A stretch of DNA of 29,244 bases from NCBI GenBank assembly GCA_002320555.1, contig DCJV01000074.1, positions 7,851-37,094 on the forward strand, read 5' to 3'. Of this stretch, positions 1 to 7,738 are shown piece by piece. Below the pieces are notes generated by a model, which saw only the letters and a program-made list of their open reading frames with translations, had not been told where the DNA came from and ran no database searches. How positions within the stretch are numbered: position 1 is the first letter of the stretch; each line of letters begins with the position of its first letter. The position numbers and the translations under genes are program-made. This DNA comes from Ruminococcaceae bacterium UBA1691. GTDB taxonomy: Bacteria > Bacillota > Clostridia > Oscillospirales > Acutalibacteraceae.

Positions 1-401
1 AAATTCGTACGCTCCAGATTGATGACGCGCTCATCCGTACGCAGCTTCCAGGCGAGCTGCCCATACCCGACGTCGACCGCATAGACCTTTGCTGCACCGT
101 TTTGCAGCATACAGTCTGTAAATCCGCCTGTGGAAGCGCCAACATCCATACAGATTTTTCTCTCCAATGAAATGGGAAAGCTGCGCATCGCTTTATCGAG
201 CTTGAGGCCGCCCCGGCTGACAAATGGGAGCTGTGCGCCGTGAAGCTCGATTTGATCTTCCGGCTTAACACTGAGCCCCGCTTTGGAAGCTTTTTGGCCG
301 TTGACATAAATCTGTCCGGCCATGATGAGCGCCTGCGCCTTTTCCCGGCTGGGCGCGAGCCCGCGCTCAAAAACGGCAACGTCAAGCCGTTGTTTTGCCA
401 T
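1..401 (-). CDS. tlyA: TlyA family rRNA 2'-O-methyltransferase / hemolysin A (partial, 3' end off window)
   Basis: N-terminal 133 codons of a TlyA-type protein, which in characterised members methylates ribose 2'-OH of 16S/23S rRNA using S-adenosylmethionine. The start is the ATG at 401, preceded by GGAGGAG about 8 bases upstream; it overlaps the end of dxs by 20 bases. Residues about 5-60 form an S4 RNA-binding domain (RLDVAVFERGLAPSR, then GQIYVNGQKASKAG). Then come the family-typical FVSRGGLKLDKA and the SAM-binding motif I DVGASTGGFTDCML, followed by VYAVDVGYGQLAWKLR and INLERTN, matching the rRNA methyltransferase J-like fold. It is the last visible gene of the dxs operon; in Clostridia it is commonly followed by an NAD kinase and recN, which would lie outside this window. 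Assignment is firm; the remainder of the gene is unseen. Confidence 0.93.
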   Translation of the reverse strand, partial: MAKQRLDVAVFERGLAPSREKAQALIMAGQIYVNGQKASKAGLSVKPEDQIELHGAQLPFVSRGGLKLDKAMRSFPISLERKICMDVGASTGGFTDCMLQNGAAKVYAVDVGYGQLAWKLRTDERVINLERTN

Positions 402-2265
402 GCTCCGCTACCTCCTCCAAAATCACCTGAACCATGCCGTCCGCATCCATATGGTATTGCGCCATCAGAGAAGGAACCGATGCCTGGCGGACAAAGCAAT
501 CATCCACCGCGGTGAGATGAAAGGTACCCTGAAAGCCTTTTTCCAGCAGCAGGGCGGCAAAATGCTCCCCGATGCCGCCGGTGCGCACGCCTTCTTCGAA
601 AAAAAAGACCCGTTCTCCCAATCGCGCTGACTGAACGGCGCGGATATCGATGGGCTTGACCCGGTTCAGCTTGATGATCCGTGCGCTGACGCCCTTTTCA
701 TGCAGGAGATTCAGGGCAGCGCAGGCATTGGAAAACAGCCTGCCGAAGGTCACAATCACGATTTTCGCCCATGCGTCGCCATAATGCGTAAAGGCATCAT
801 ATGAGGGCGTGTAATCCGGTGGGAACTCCCGTTGGGTTCCCCGCGGATAACGTACGGCAACGATCCCTTTGTCGATGTAAAAGGCATTGCCCAAATCATT
901 TTTTAGTTCCCAGAAGGTGGATGGAGAATAAATCGTCAGATCCGGTACGCTGTTGAGCAGCGCCATATCAAATAAGCCCTGATGGGTTTCCCCGTCCTCA
1001 CCGACAAACCCCGCGCGATCAATTGCCAGCACTATCTTGTTTCCCTGCAGCGCGGCGTCATGAATCATCTGGTCGTAGCAGCGCTGCAAAAAGGTTGAAT
1101 ACACGGCGAAAACCGGAAGCATATGATTCTTTGCAAGGCCGGAAGCAAAGGTAACCGCGTGCTCCTCCGCAATCCCAACATCGAAAAAGCGCTCCGGGAA
1201 AGCCTTGCTAAAGGGGTCCAGCCCGGTACCAAGCGCCATGGCGGCCGTAATCGCACAAATTCTTTCATCCTTTTGTGCAAAATCACACAATGCCCTGCCG
1301 AACATTTCGGAAAAGCTGGTGCTGGAAAAGAGGGGCTCCCCTGTATTGATATCAAATTTGGAAATGCCGTGAAACTTATTCGGCTCGCGTTCGGCAAAAT
1401 CATAGCCTTTCCCCTTGATGGTGTTGATATGCAAAAGGACCGGCCGGTGCAGCATCTTTGCGCTCTCGAGCGCCTCCTGAAGCTGCTCCAGATTATGTCC
1501 GTCAATCGGGCCCATATACTGAAAGCCCATGTCCTCAAAAATCGTGCTTTGATAAATCAGATTTTTGAGGATGGATTTGGAGCGGAAAACCACATTTGAA
1601 ATTTTCCTTCCGATGAGCGGGATATGATTCAAAAAGCCCTCCACGCGCGCCTTTAGCCGAAAATAACCGGGCTTTGAACGGATGACGGCCAAATACCGCG
1701 CCATAGAGCCCACGTTATGCGAAATCGACATTTCATTGTCGTTCAGGATGACAATCAGGCGGCTGTGCGTGCGTCCTGCGTTATTCAGCCCTTCATAGGC
1801 GAGCCCTCCGGTCAGGGCGCCGTCACCGATCACGGCAACGACATAATGATCGTCCTTCGCAAGCTTTTTGGCGGCCGACAGGCCATATGCAGCTGAAATC
1901 GAGGTGCTGCTGTGCCCGCTGTAAAAAATGTCATGCTCGCTTTCATTGGGGCGCTCAAAGCCGGACAGGCCGTTTTCCGTGCGCAGGGTTGAAAACTGGT
2001 CGTAGCGCCCGGTCAGAAGCTTGTGAGTGTATGCCTGATGCCCAACGTCAAACACAATCTGATCTCGTGGCGAATCGAATACGCGGTGCAGCGCGATCGT
2101 CAGCTCCACCACGCCCAGATTGGATGCCAGATGCCCGCCCGTCTGTGAAACGGTCTCCACCAGGACCTTGCGAATCTCGGAGGCCAGATTGCCCAGATCG
2201 TTTTTCTCAAGCTTCTTCACATCGTCCGGAGAATGTATCTGTGAAAGAATTGTATTCTCATCCAT
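382..2265 (-). CDS. dxs: 1-deoxy-D-xylulose-5-phosphate synthase
   Basis: Thiamine-diphosphate enzyme joining pyruvate and glyceraldehyde 3-phosphate, the first step of the MEP isoprenoid pathway. Motifs in order: SQTGGHLASNLGVVELT, DVGHQAYTHKLLTGR, YSGHSSTSISAAYGLS, the ThDP/Mg site GDGALTGG...GLNNAG, MGFQYMGPIDGHN, GKGYDFAE, then the transketolase pyrimidine domain with GIAEEHAV and DRAGFVGEDGETHQG, and a C-terminal FEEGVRTGGIGEHFA. Length of 627 residues is normal. I chose the ATG at 2265 because AGGAG lies 10 bases upstream and the protein then begins like other clostridial Dxs (short lead, then IHSPDDVKKL). An in-frame ATG at 2307 overlapping the ispA stop as ATGA would add 14 residues but has only a weak ribosome site. 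It is co-transcribed with ispA, consistent with prenyl supply. Confidence 0.96.
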   Translation of the reverse strand: MDENTILSQIHSPDDVKKLEKNDLGNLASEIRKVLVETVSQTGGHLASNLGVVELTIALHRVFDSPRDQIVFDVGHQAYTHKLLTGRYDQFSTLRTENGLSGFERPNESEHDIFYSGHSSTSISAAYGLSAAKKLAKDDHYVVAVIGDGALTGGLAYEGLNNAGRTHSRLIVILNDNEMSISHNVGSMARYLAVIRSKPGYFRLKARVEGFLNHIPLIGRKISNVVFRSKSILKNLIYQSTIFEDMGFQYMGPIDGHNLEQLQEALESAKMLHRPVLLHINTIKGKGYDFAEREPNKFHGISKFDINTGEPLFSSTSFSEMFGRALCDFAQKDERICAITAAMALGTGLDPFSKAFPERFFDVGIAEEHAVTFASGLAKNHMLPVFAVYSTFLQRCYDQMIHDAALQGNKIVLAIDRAGFVGEDGETHQGLFDMALLNSVPDLTIYSPSTFWELKNDLGNAFYIDKGIVAVRYPRGTQREFPPDYTPSYDAFTHYGDAWAKIVIVTFGRLFSNACAALNLLHEKGVSARIIKLNRVKPIDIRAVQSARLGERVFFFEEGVRTGGIGEHFAALLLEKGFQGTFHLTAVDDCFVRQASVPSLMAQYHMDADGMVQVILEEVAEHGKTTA

Positions 2266-2303
2266 ATCAGCAATGCTCCTAACAGACAGAATGGAAGGCC
2301 TGC

Positions 2304-3197
2304 TCATTTCTCACGCGTTGCAAGCCGTTCGGTCAGCTCCAGCAAAAAGGAGGCCCGGTCTCCAAAGACGGAGAGCGTCTCCCGCGCCGTTGCAGTCAGT
2401 TCCGTGACGAGGCGGCGGGAGGGATCGAGGCCAAGCAAGGAGACATAGGTCGATTTTGCCTTTTCCTGATCGCTTCCGACCGGCTTGCCGAGCACTTCAC
2501 TGCTGCTCGTTATATCCAGGATATCATCGACGATCTGGAATGCAAGTCCAATGCAGGAGCTGTATAAAGACGCGGCTTTGCGGATTTCCTCTTCCGCCCC
2601 GGCGGCCACGCAGCCCATCTGCGCAGCGGCATCGATCAGTGCGCCCGTCTTAAGCGAATCCATCACTTTCAGCCGGTCTAGCGGGATCTGTTTGCCCTCG
2701 CTGTCCAGATCGATTACCTGCCCGCCGATCATTCCCTGCCCGCCTGCGGCATGTGCCAGCAGGGCAGCCGCTTCCACAGTTCGCCTCGGGTCGATCGGAT
2801 AGCCGGAGCGCTGGTCAAGCATCGTTTCGAACGCAAGTGTCAGAAGTGCATCTCCGGCCAGGAGTGCGTTCGCCTCTCCAAATTTGATGTGGCAGGAAGG
2901 CCTGCCGCGCCGCATATCATCATCGTCCATACACGGCAAATCGTCATGGATAAGAGAATATGTGTGAATCATCTCCACGGCGCAGGCAAAGGGAAGCGCC
3001 GCGCGTGGGTCTTCACCGCACGCCTCGCAGAAGGCGAGTGTCAGGATCGGACGAATCCGCTTCCCACCGTTTTCCAGGCTATATGCCATTGCCTGAAACA
3101 GGATATCCTGTCCCTGCCCCTCTTCTGGCAGGTAGAGATGCAGGCTGTTTTCGATCATCGAAAGGTATTTCTGCTGCTGCTTTTCAAAATTCAGCAT
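2304..3197 (-). CDS. ispA: Polyprenyl (farnesyl/geranylgeranyl) diphosphate synthase
   Basis: Short-chain trans-prenyl diphosphate synthase condensing isopentenyl diphosphate onto allylic diphosphates. The 297-residue protein has NGGKRIRP (substrate phosphate binding, about 43-50), the first Asp-rich motif HDDLPCMDDDDMRRGRP (about 84-100, DDxxxxD form), HIKFGEANALLAGDALL, and the second Asp-rich motif FQIVDDILD. The insertion of two residues in the first Asp-rich motif is typical of bacterial farnesyl/geranylgeranyl synthases. The start at 3197 lies inside the end of xseB, a 14-base overlap, and its stop overlaps the longer alternative dxs start, so the genes are translationally coupled. Product chain length (C15 or C20) cannot be read from sequence alone. 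Confidence 0.94.
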   Translation of the reverse strand: MLNFEKQQQKYLSMIENSLHLYLPEEGQGQDILFQAMAYSLENGGKRIRPILTLAFCEACGEDPRAALPFACAVEMIHTYSLIHDDLPCMDDDDMRRGRPSCHIKFGEANALLAGDALLTLAFETMLDQRSGYPIDPRRTVEAAALLAHAAGGQGMIGGQVIDLDSEGKQIPLDRLKVMDSLKTGALIDAAAQMGCVAAGAEEEIRKAASLYSSCIGLAFQIVDDILDITSSSEVLGKPVGSDQEKAKSTYVSLLGLDPSRRLVTELTATARETLSVFGDRASFLLELTERLATREK

Positions 3198-3417
3198 GTG
3201 TATCCTCCGTATGCTCCAATTTTGATAATTCCGTAATACGCGCTTCCGCCTGGGTCAGGCAGGTATTGCAGTAGCCTGCAAGTCGTGTGCCTTCTTCAAA
3301 CAGACGCAAAGACTCCTCCAGCGGAAGAGAACCACCTTCCAAGAGAGCCACAATTTCTTCCAAGCGCTCGATGGAGGCTTCATAGCTTTGCTCTTTTTTT
3401 ACTTCCTTCAAATTCAT
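3184..3417 (-). CDS. xseB: Exodeoxyribonuclease VII small subunit
   Basis: A 77-residue protein matching the usual size of XseB, the small subunit that wraps the C-terminal helices of XseA. The core EASIERLEEIVALLEGG, followed by LPLEESLRLFEEGTRLAGYC, is the conserved helical family signature. The start at 3417 has AAAGGA 4 bases upstream; longer in-frame readings run into xseA and lack this support. It sits between xseA and ispA in the common Firmicute order. Confidence 0.95.
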   Translation of the reverse strand: MNLKEVKKEQSYEASIERLEEIVALLEGGSLPLEESLRLFEEGTRLAGYCNTCLTQAEARITELSKLEHTEDTHAEF

Positions 3418-3446
3418 CCCGTCCTTTCTCTGCGGTTTCATCAATG

Positions 3447-4664
3447 CTAACACGTTTGATCCGCCAGTGCTTCCAATACCTCGCAGCGGGCGCTGCCGTC
3501 GGACCATTTTAGCTGCACGGTATCGCCAGCCGATACTTCTGATATGGAACGGATCGGCCTATCCTCATGATAAGCAATTGTATAGCCCCGGGAAAGCACC
3601 TTCAAAGGGCTCAAGGCGTCCAACTTTCCAGTAAGCGGGGCCAGACGATTATTTTCCCGCAGCAGGCGCTCGGCCGCCGCTTTACACAGCCGCTGCTCCA
3701 GTGTGGTAAGCATCTGTCGCCCACTTTCAAAAAGACGGGTAGGCTCTTGAAACTTTGCGCGCAGAATCAGTGTGTCGAGCCGCTGCTGCTCTGCCTCCAA
3801 GCGGCGGCGCACCAGTTGGCCGGCGGAGCGGCGCAGCGTCTCCACCCGCTCGAGCTCCGCATGCCAATCCGGCACGCACAACTCCGCCGCCGCCGAGGGC
3901 GTTGGAGCGCGCAGGTCCGCCGCAAAATCGCAGATCGTATAATCTGTTTCATGCCCGACAGCCGAAATCACAGGGATTTCGCTTGATGCCACTGCACGGG
4001 CTACTCCTTCGTCGTTGAAGGCCCAAAGCTCCTCGATGGAGCCGCCGCCACGGCCGACGATCAGAACGTCCGCCGCTCTTTTTTCATTAAAAAGCTCAAT
4101 CGCCTCTATGATTTGGCCCGGCGCATCCTCGCCCTGCACCTGAACGGGCTGCAGAATCATCTGTGCGAGCGGAAACCGCCGCGACAGTATATTGATGATA
4201 TCACGAACGGCTGCACCCGTAGGCGAAGTGACGATGCCAATGCGCATCGGATAGCGCGGCAAAGGCCTTTTCCGTTCCGGTGCAAAAAGGCCCTCCTTGG
4301 AAAGCCTTTCCTTGAGCTGTTCAAAGGCGAGATTGAAAGCGCCCAATCCATCGGGCTGCATATCGTCAATATAGAGCTGATACTGCCCGTCCCGTTCATA
4401 GAGGGACACCTGGCCGCGTACGATTACACGCATCCCATTCTGCGGAAGAAATTTGAGCCTTTGCGCATTGGAGCGAAACATCACCGCGCGGATCACAGAG
4501 GTCTCATCCTTCAGAGAAAAATAAAAATGCCCTGTACGATAATGGTTTGTAAAATTTGAAATTTCCGCACAGACAAAGACATGATTTAGATTCCTATCGC
4601 CATCAAGAACTGATTTGACGTATGCATTCAACTGACCGACTGTCAAAACCAATGGCGTTTTCAT
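3447..4664 (-). CDS. xseA: Exodeoxyribonuclease VII large subunit
   Basis: Catalytic subunit of the single-strand-specific exonuclease VII, acting in DNA repair. The N-terminal OB-fold (about 1-100) includes VTVGQLNAYVKSVLDGD, VCAEISNF and GHFYFSLKDE. The catalytic core follows: PMRIGIVTSPTGAAVRDIIN, LIVGRGGGSIEELWAFNDE, PVISAVGHETDYTICDF and ADLRAPTPSAAAE. These are the hallmark stretches of the family. The 405-residue length is normal for Firmicutes. The start overlaps the stop of the upstream Kae1-like gene as ATGA, indicating translational coupling. Confidence 0.97.
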   Translation of the reverse strand: MKTPLVLTVGQLNAYVKSVLDGDRNLNHVFVCAEISNFTNHYRTGHFYFSLKDETSVIRAVMFRSNAQRLKFLPQNGMRVIVRGQVSLYERDGQYQLYIDDMQPDGLGAFNLAFEQLKERLSKEGLFAPERKRPLPRYPMRIGIVTSPTGAAVRDIINILSRRFPLAQMILQPVQVQGEDAPGQIIEAIELFNEKRAADVLIVGRGGGSIEELWAFNDEGVARAVASSEIPVISAVGHETDYTICDFAADLRAPTPSAAAELCVPDWHAELERVETLRRSAGQLVRRRLEAEQQRLDTLILRAKFQEPTRLFESGRQMLTTLEQRLCKAAAERLLRENNRLAPLTGKLDALSPLKVLSRGYTIAYHEDRPIRSISEVSAGDTVQLKWSDGSARCEVLEALADQTC

Positions 4665-5641
4665 GAAAGCTCACCGCCCTCCTTTGCCCTCATCTGCGGC
4701 AACTTTTTCTCCCGAACTGCAGCGAGCACCGCAATTCCCGCTGCGTTATCGCAGGAAAACGAAGGCTCAGCAAAACGGGCCTTATATTTTTGACTGATTG
4801 CATCGCGGATAATCCGGTTGGACATGACGCCGCCCGCAAACACAAAGGGGTAGTCGCCATGCCTCCGGATCATCTGCTGGGCCATTGCATCGATTGCCGC
4901 ACGAATGCTTTCAATGCAGAAGCGGGCGATATCTTCCGGCCTCTCTCCCGCGTGAAGCATTTTTTCGCATTGGTTCTGAATACCGGACAGGCTGCAATCC
5001 GCCCCTTTCATCGATGGCCTGATCTGGAAATGCCGCTGAGATTTCTGCGCGAGCAGATCAAGCTCCGCGCCTGCGGGAAACGCAAGGCCAAGCATACCGC
5101 CGACACGGTCGACAGCCTGTCCTGCCTTCAGATCAAGGGACTGGGCCAGAAGCTCTTTGTGAAAAATATGAACGTTATCCGGCGTCACCAAAAGCGCCTC
5201 CGTCGTGCCCCCGGAGACATGGAACGCATAGAAGGGCCTTTCCAGATACGTCAGCATACCTGTGCTGTAGAGAGCCGCAGCAATATGACCGCTTTGATGG
5301 GAAAAAAAATAAAGAGGTACCTTTAAAAAAGAGGCCACCGAGCGCGCAACTGCCATTCCAGTTAAAAAACAAGGCATATAGGACCCTTCAGTATCTCGCG
5401 GCGCAGAAGAGACGGCAACCGCACGGATCCGCCCATCAAACTCCCCCGCCAGCTCCTCAAGAAGTTGCGGCAGCTGAACCGTGTGGTGAAATACGGCATC
5501 GCTTTGCCGCAGCCCAAGCGCGCCCTCCGGGACAGGCAACAGCTTTTTCTTCTGTAATATACCATCACAGTCGGGGCAATAGACCGCCGTGGAAGTGGTA
5601 TAATTGCTCGTATCAATTCCAAGATAGCCGTCCATCGTCAT
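4661..5641 (-). CDS. Kae1/TsaD-like (peptidase M22 family) paralogue
   Basis: ASKHA-fold protein related to TsaD, the enzyme that makes the threonylcarbamoyl modification of tRNA A37, but probably not TsaD itself. It shares the fold landmarks: YLGIDTSNYTTSTAV at the N-terminus, the His pair in SHQSGHIAAAL, SGGTTEALL, AGQAVDRVGGMLGL, AGGVMSNRII, and a C-terminal CDNAAGIAVLA. It departs from TsaD at ETSCDET (here DTSNYTT), GGHT (here GGTT) and the SFSGLKTA stretch (here SLSGIQNQC). The start at 5641 is chosen because AAAGGA lies 5 bases upstream; an ATG two codons later is also possible. Position between nusB and xseA is a recurrent clostridial arrangement. Biochemical function is unknown to me. 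Confidence 0.82.
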   Translation of the reverse strand: MTMDGYLGIDTSNYTTSTAVYCPDCDGILQKKKLLPVPEGALGLRQSDAVFHHTVQLPQLLEELAGEFDGRIRAVAVSSAPRDTEGSYMPCFLTGMAVARSVASFLKVPLYFFSHQSGHIAAALYSTGMLTYLERPFYAFHVSGGTTEALLVTPDNVHIFHKELLAQSLDLKAGQAVDRVGGMLGLAFPAGAELDLLAQKSQRHFQIRPSMKGADCSLSGIQNQCEKMLHAGERPEDIARFCIESIRAAIDAMAQQMIRRHGDYPFVFAGGVMSNRIIRDAISQKYKARFAEPSFSCDNAAGIAVLAAVREKKLPQMRAKEGGELS

Positions 5642-5703
5642 GACCATCCTTTCTCTGCGAGGCAATTGAGAGTTTCCCAATCTGAAACAATCGATTTTTT
5701 AAC

Positions 5704-6105
5704 TTATCCCCCAAGCTGCCGGGATACCGTGCCGAGAACGCCGTTGATAAACGAAGCGTCTTCCTGGGAAGCATAGATCTTCGCAAGCTCAACCGCCTCA
5801 TTGATGGAAACGCTCGTCGGAACATCCTCAATATACAGCATCTCACACAGAGCCAGACGCATTAGGGAAAGCGAAACGCGCGAAATCCGATCCTTACGCC
5901 AGCCGATTGCATTCTGTTCGATCATGGAATCGATTTCCGGCTGCTTTTCATCCACCGTTTTCGCAAGCAGAACTGCAAATTCATCCGTTTGCAGATAGCG
6001 TGCCTCCACAGCCGCGGAAATGATCTCCTCAACCGTAATTTCCGGATGAAAGGATTTTTCGAAGATAAGTGTAAACGCCTGTTCCCTTGCCTGCCGTCTG
6101 GTCAT
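5704..6105 (-). CDS. nusB: Transcription antitermination factor NusB
   Basis: All-helical RNA-binding protein that joins S10 (NusE) on boxA RNA for rRNA antitermination. The 133-residue protein has the NusB pattern: MTRRQAREQAFTLIFE at the start, a central variable helix, then DRISRVSLSLMRLALCEML and the signature TSVSINEAVELAKIYAS, then FINGVLGTV at the end. The start at 6105 is set by GGAGGA 5 bases upstream; a longer reading of seven residues lacks one. It follows asp23 after a gap holding a long inverted repeat. Confidence 0.95.
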   Translation of the reverse strand: MTRRQAREQAFTLIFEKSFHPEITVEEIISAAVEARYLQTDEFAVLLAKTVDEKQPEIDSMIEQNAIGWRKDRISRVSLSLMRLALCEMLYIEDVPTSVSINEAVELAKIYASQEDASFINGVLGTVSRQLGG

Positions 6106-6134
6106 GCTTGTCCTCCAGTTTTTCAATAAAATCA

Positions 6135-6254
6135 GCCCTCTACAGCCGGGAAAACAAATCGGCTATTCAATGGGAAAAGCCTTCTAAAAAGCACAGATTT
6201 CAGAGGGCTTGCCGCACGAAACGCCTTTTGTTTCCCCTGTACGTTGTAGAGGGC
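6135..6254 (-). repeat. Long imperfect inverted repeat between asp23 and nusB
   Basis: The left arm at 6135-6158 begins GCCCTCTACA and continues into GGGAAAACAAA. The right arm at 6228-6254 is its complement, with a perfect 10-base outer match and 10 of 11 in the inner block, separated by an asymmetric bulge. Inside lies a second pair, AAGCCTTCT near 6178 and AGAGGGCTT at 6202-6210. The whole could fold into a two-tier RNA of about 120 nt in the asp23-nusB transcript, or be a small mobile palindromic element. There is no terminal U-tract, so it is not a plain terminator. Confidence 0.55.
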
Positions 6255-6261
6255 GTAAAGC

Positions 6262-6636
6262 TTACTTTTGAGCTTCTGTCACCTCAGAAAAGTCAACTCC
6301 GACAATACTGATATTTACCCTTGTAACGACCCGCCCCGTCATATTCTGCACCGCATTTTTGACAGCGCGCTGTACCTGTGCGGAAACAACCGGGATTTTT
6401 GTCCCGCCCTTGAGCATCAGATATATATGAAGCTTAATCTCGTTTTCATTTACCCACACGCGCACGGATCTCAACGTGTCGTCCCCCACATGGAGCAGAG
6501 TCTGCAGGTCTCTGGGGCGCGCCGCAAAGCCGCTGACGCCGTCAACGTCCTTTGCAGCATTTAAAGCAATCGCAGCGATGACCTCCTCGGAAATCACCAA
6601 ACCGCTGACAACATCCTGTTTGTTCAAATCATCCAT
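6262..6636 (-). CDS. Asp23/Gls24 family envelope stress protein
   Basis: A 124-residue Asp23/Gls24 family member. The core reads GLVISEEVIAAIALNAAKDV, then GVSGFAARP, with the later HIYLMLKGGTKIPVVSAQVQ and a VNISIVGVDF ending typical of the domain. In B. subtilis the counterpart (YqhY) lies in the accBC-nusB region and influences fatty-acid synthesis, and family members elsewhere form membrane-proximal assemblies; the role here is inferred only from family. The start at 6636 has AAGGAA close upstream. It is the first gene behind the sigma-A promoter at 6809-6836, so it leads the nusB-xse-isp-dxs operon. Confidence 0.92.
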   Translation of the reverse strand: MDDLNKQDVVSGLVISEEVIAAIALNAAKDVDGVSGFAARPRDLQTLLHVGDDTLRSVRVWVNENEIKLHIYLMLKGGTKIPVVSAQVQRAVKNAVQNMTGRVVTRVNISIVGVDFSEVTEAQK

Positions 6637-6746
6637 AGGTTCCTTCCATTCCCCGCCCGGCGGGCGGAACAAGTCATAACATTTTGCGCCTTCCTTTGTT
6701 TTGAGAGAAGACGGCCCACTTTCCATCTGCTTTGCCCAATCGTATG

Positions 6747-6764
6747 TTGGCGCATTTGCGCCAA
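6747..6764. promoter_or_regulatory. Perfect palindrome TTGGCGCA-TT-TGCGCCAA in asp23 leader
   Basis: Two perfect 8-base arms around a 2-base centre. It lies about 45 bases downstream of the -10 box of the asp23 promoter, inside the presumed 5' leader. The very short spacer fits a dimeric protein operator better than an RNA hairpin. I cannot name the regulator. Confidence 0.4.
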
Positions 6765-6808
6765 ACCGTGGGAGACATAAAGTCCAATATCAGAATCGTC
6801 CTATGGTT

Positions 6809-6836
6809 ATTATACCACAAAAGCGAAAAGACACAA
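6809..6836 (-). promoter_or_regulatory. Sigma-A promoter for asp23-nusB-dxs operon
   Basis: On the minus strand, TATAAT at 6814-6809 preceded by TG one base upstream (extended -10), with TTGTGT at 6836-6831 and a 16-base spacer. It is located about 170 bases upstream of the asp23 start, leaving a long leader containing the palindrome at 6747-6764 and a GC-rich palindrome at 6653-6667 just before the ribosome site. Confidence 0.7.
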
Positions 6837-6910
6837 CTATTTTTTACAGGCTGCCTGTTTGCCGAGCAAAATGCTGCGCGCTTTCAGCAGCTATGGGGGA
6901 AAGAAAATGC

Positions 6911-7510
6911 CTATTTGGCTTCCATGATCGTAACGTTTTCCACGGAAAAGCCGGTCTGTTTCAATACGATCTCTTTGATTTGCACCAGGACATCATCCTT
7001 TAAAACCCCTTTTCCAACTACCACCTGCGCCGTCTTATTGCCGATCACTACCACGCAGGGACTGCCGATCTTTGCGTTGATGAGATTTTCCGTATCGGCT
7101 TCCAGCTTAATGGCCTTCGAGAGCTCACCAAGCTCTTGCGTGGCGGTTTTGACCGCCTCTGAAGAAGCTTTGCTGTCTTCTATCGTCTTCTTCAGTTCCT
7201 CGGCGGCCTTATCATGCGCCGTTGATCGATTCAGCCTTGCCTGTGCAAAGTATTCGTCCTCCACCTTCGCCTGTGCCTGTTCCGCCTTTGACTCCTGTGT
7301 GTCGTCCTTGGAAGAGGCCGTGCTGGAATTGACGAGCAAGGCGTCACCCAGATTTCCTGCCGCCTGGGTTGCTTGTTCGCTGACGGTTACCCCGGTGTTC
7401 GCTTTTTCGGCATCCGGCTTTGTGTAATACCAATTTACAAAAACTGCTGCGCCCAGTGCGACCACCAGAGTTGCCAGAACGATTTGCCTTTTTCCAATCA
7501 TCATGCTCAT
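6911..7510 (-). CDS. spoIIIAH: Stage III sporulation protein AH (SpoIIIAH)
   Basis: Mother-cell component of the SpoIIIA-SpoIIQ channel that links mother cell and forespore across the two membranes. The 199-residue protein has one N-terminal membrane segment (GKRQIVLATLVVALGAAVFV), a charged, Ala-rich, probably coiled-coil stretch (about 60-130), and a C-terminal domain ending in VLVQIKEIVLKQTGF. This is the ring-building motif-type fold of the family, with SpoIIQ as expected partner. Start at 7510 lies 11 bases after AAAGGA; a second ATG two codons on is possible. Unusually it is separated from spoIIIAG by 265 bases that contain an insertion and a near-identical second copy of its own ribosome-binding region. 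Confidence 0.93.
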   Translation of the reverse strand: MSMMIGKRQIVLATLVVALGAAVFVNWYYTKPDAEKANTGVTVSEQATQAAGNLGDALLVNSSTASSKDDTQESKAEQAQAKVEDEYFAQARLNRSTAHDKAAEELKKTIEDSKASSEAVKTATQELGELSKAIKLEADTENLINAKIGSPCVVVIGNKTAQVVVGKGVLKDDVLVQIKEIVLKQTGFSVENVTIMEAK

Positions 7511-7548
7511 GTTTATAATCATCCTTTCCATGCGAGGTGTTTGATAAA

Positions 7549-7674
7549 TTTATTACGAGCGCAGCGAGTAACAAAGCAGAGCTCGTTCTTACCACGCGGA
7601 CATAAGGGAATAGACTCGTTTTTTGCTCTTAAAGTGCTCACGGCTGTTTTTTTTATTACGAGCGCAGCGAGTAA
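7549..7674. repeat. Pair of 23-bp direct repeats containing GAGCGCAGCGAG
   Basis: Identical 23-base copies at 7549-7571 and 7652-7674, each TTT followed by ATTACGAGCGCAGCGAGTAA. Similarity continues weakly downstream (CAAAGCAGAG against CAAAGGCAGGAG). The spacing is 103 bases. The look is that of a dispersed extragenic repeat family of gut Clostridia, which is inference. Confidence 0.7.
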
Positions 7675-7709
7675 GCAAAGGCAGGAGAGATTCCTCAGGC
7701 CATCCAAAC

Positions 7710-7738
7710 AAAGCCAGCTATTGGCTTTTTTTATTTTT
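7710..7738 (+). terminator. Terminator-like hairpin within the spoIIIAG-AH insertion
   Basis: AAAGCCA (7710-7716), loop GCTAT, TGGCTTT (7722-7728), then a T-rich tail to 7738. It has the form of an intrinsic terminator on the plus strand, where no gene ends. On the minus strand the tail is only GTTT, so spoIIIAH transcription may pass through. Confidence 0.45.

Noticed and set aside
2266..2307. Longer dxs start at 2307 overlapping the ispA stop (ATGA)
   Set aside because: Adds 14 residues absent from the usual Dxs N-terminus and has a weaker ribosome site than the ATG at 2265; kept only as an alternative.
7519..7707. Small minus-strand frame inside the spoIIIAG-AH insertion
   Set aside because: Built from the repeat sequence itself, with no ribosome site or protein-like pattern; judged spurious.
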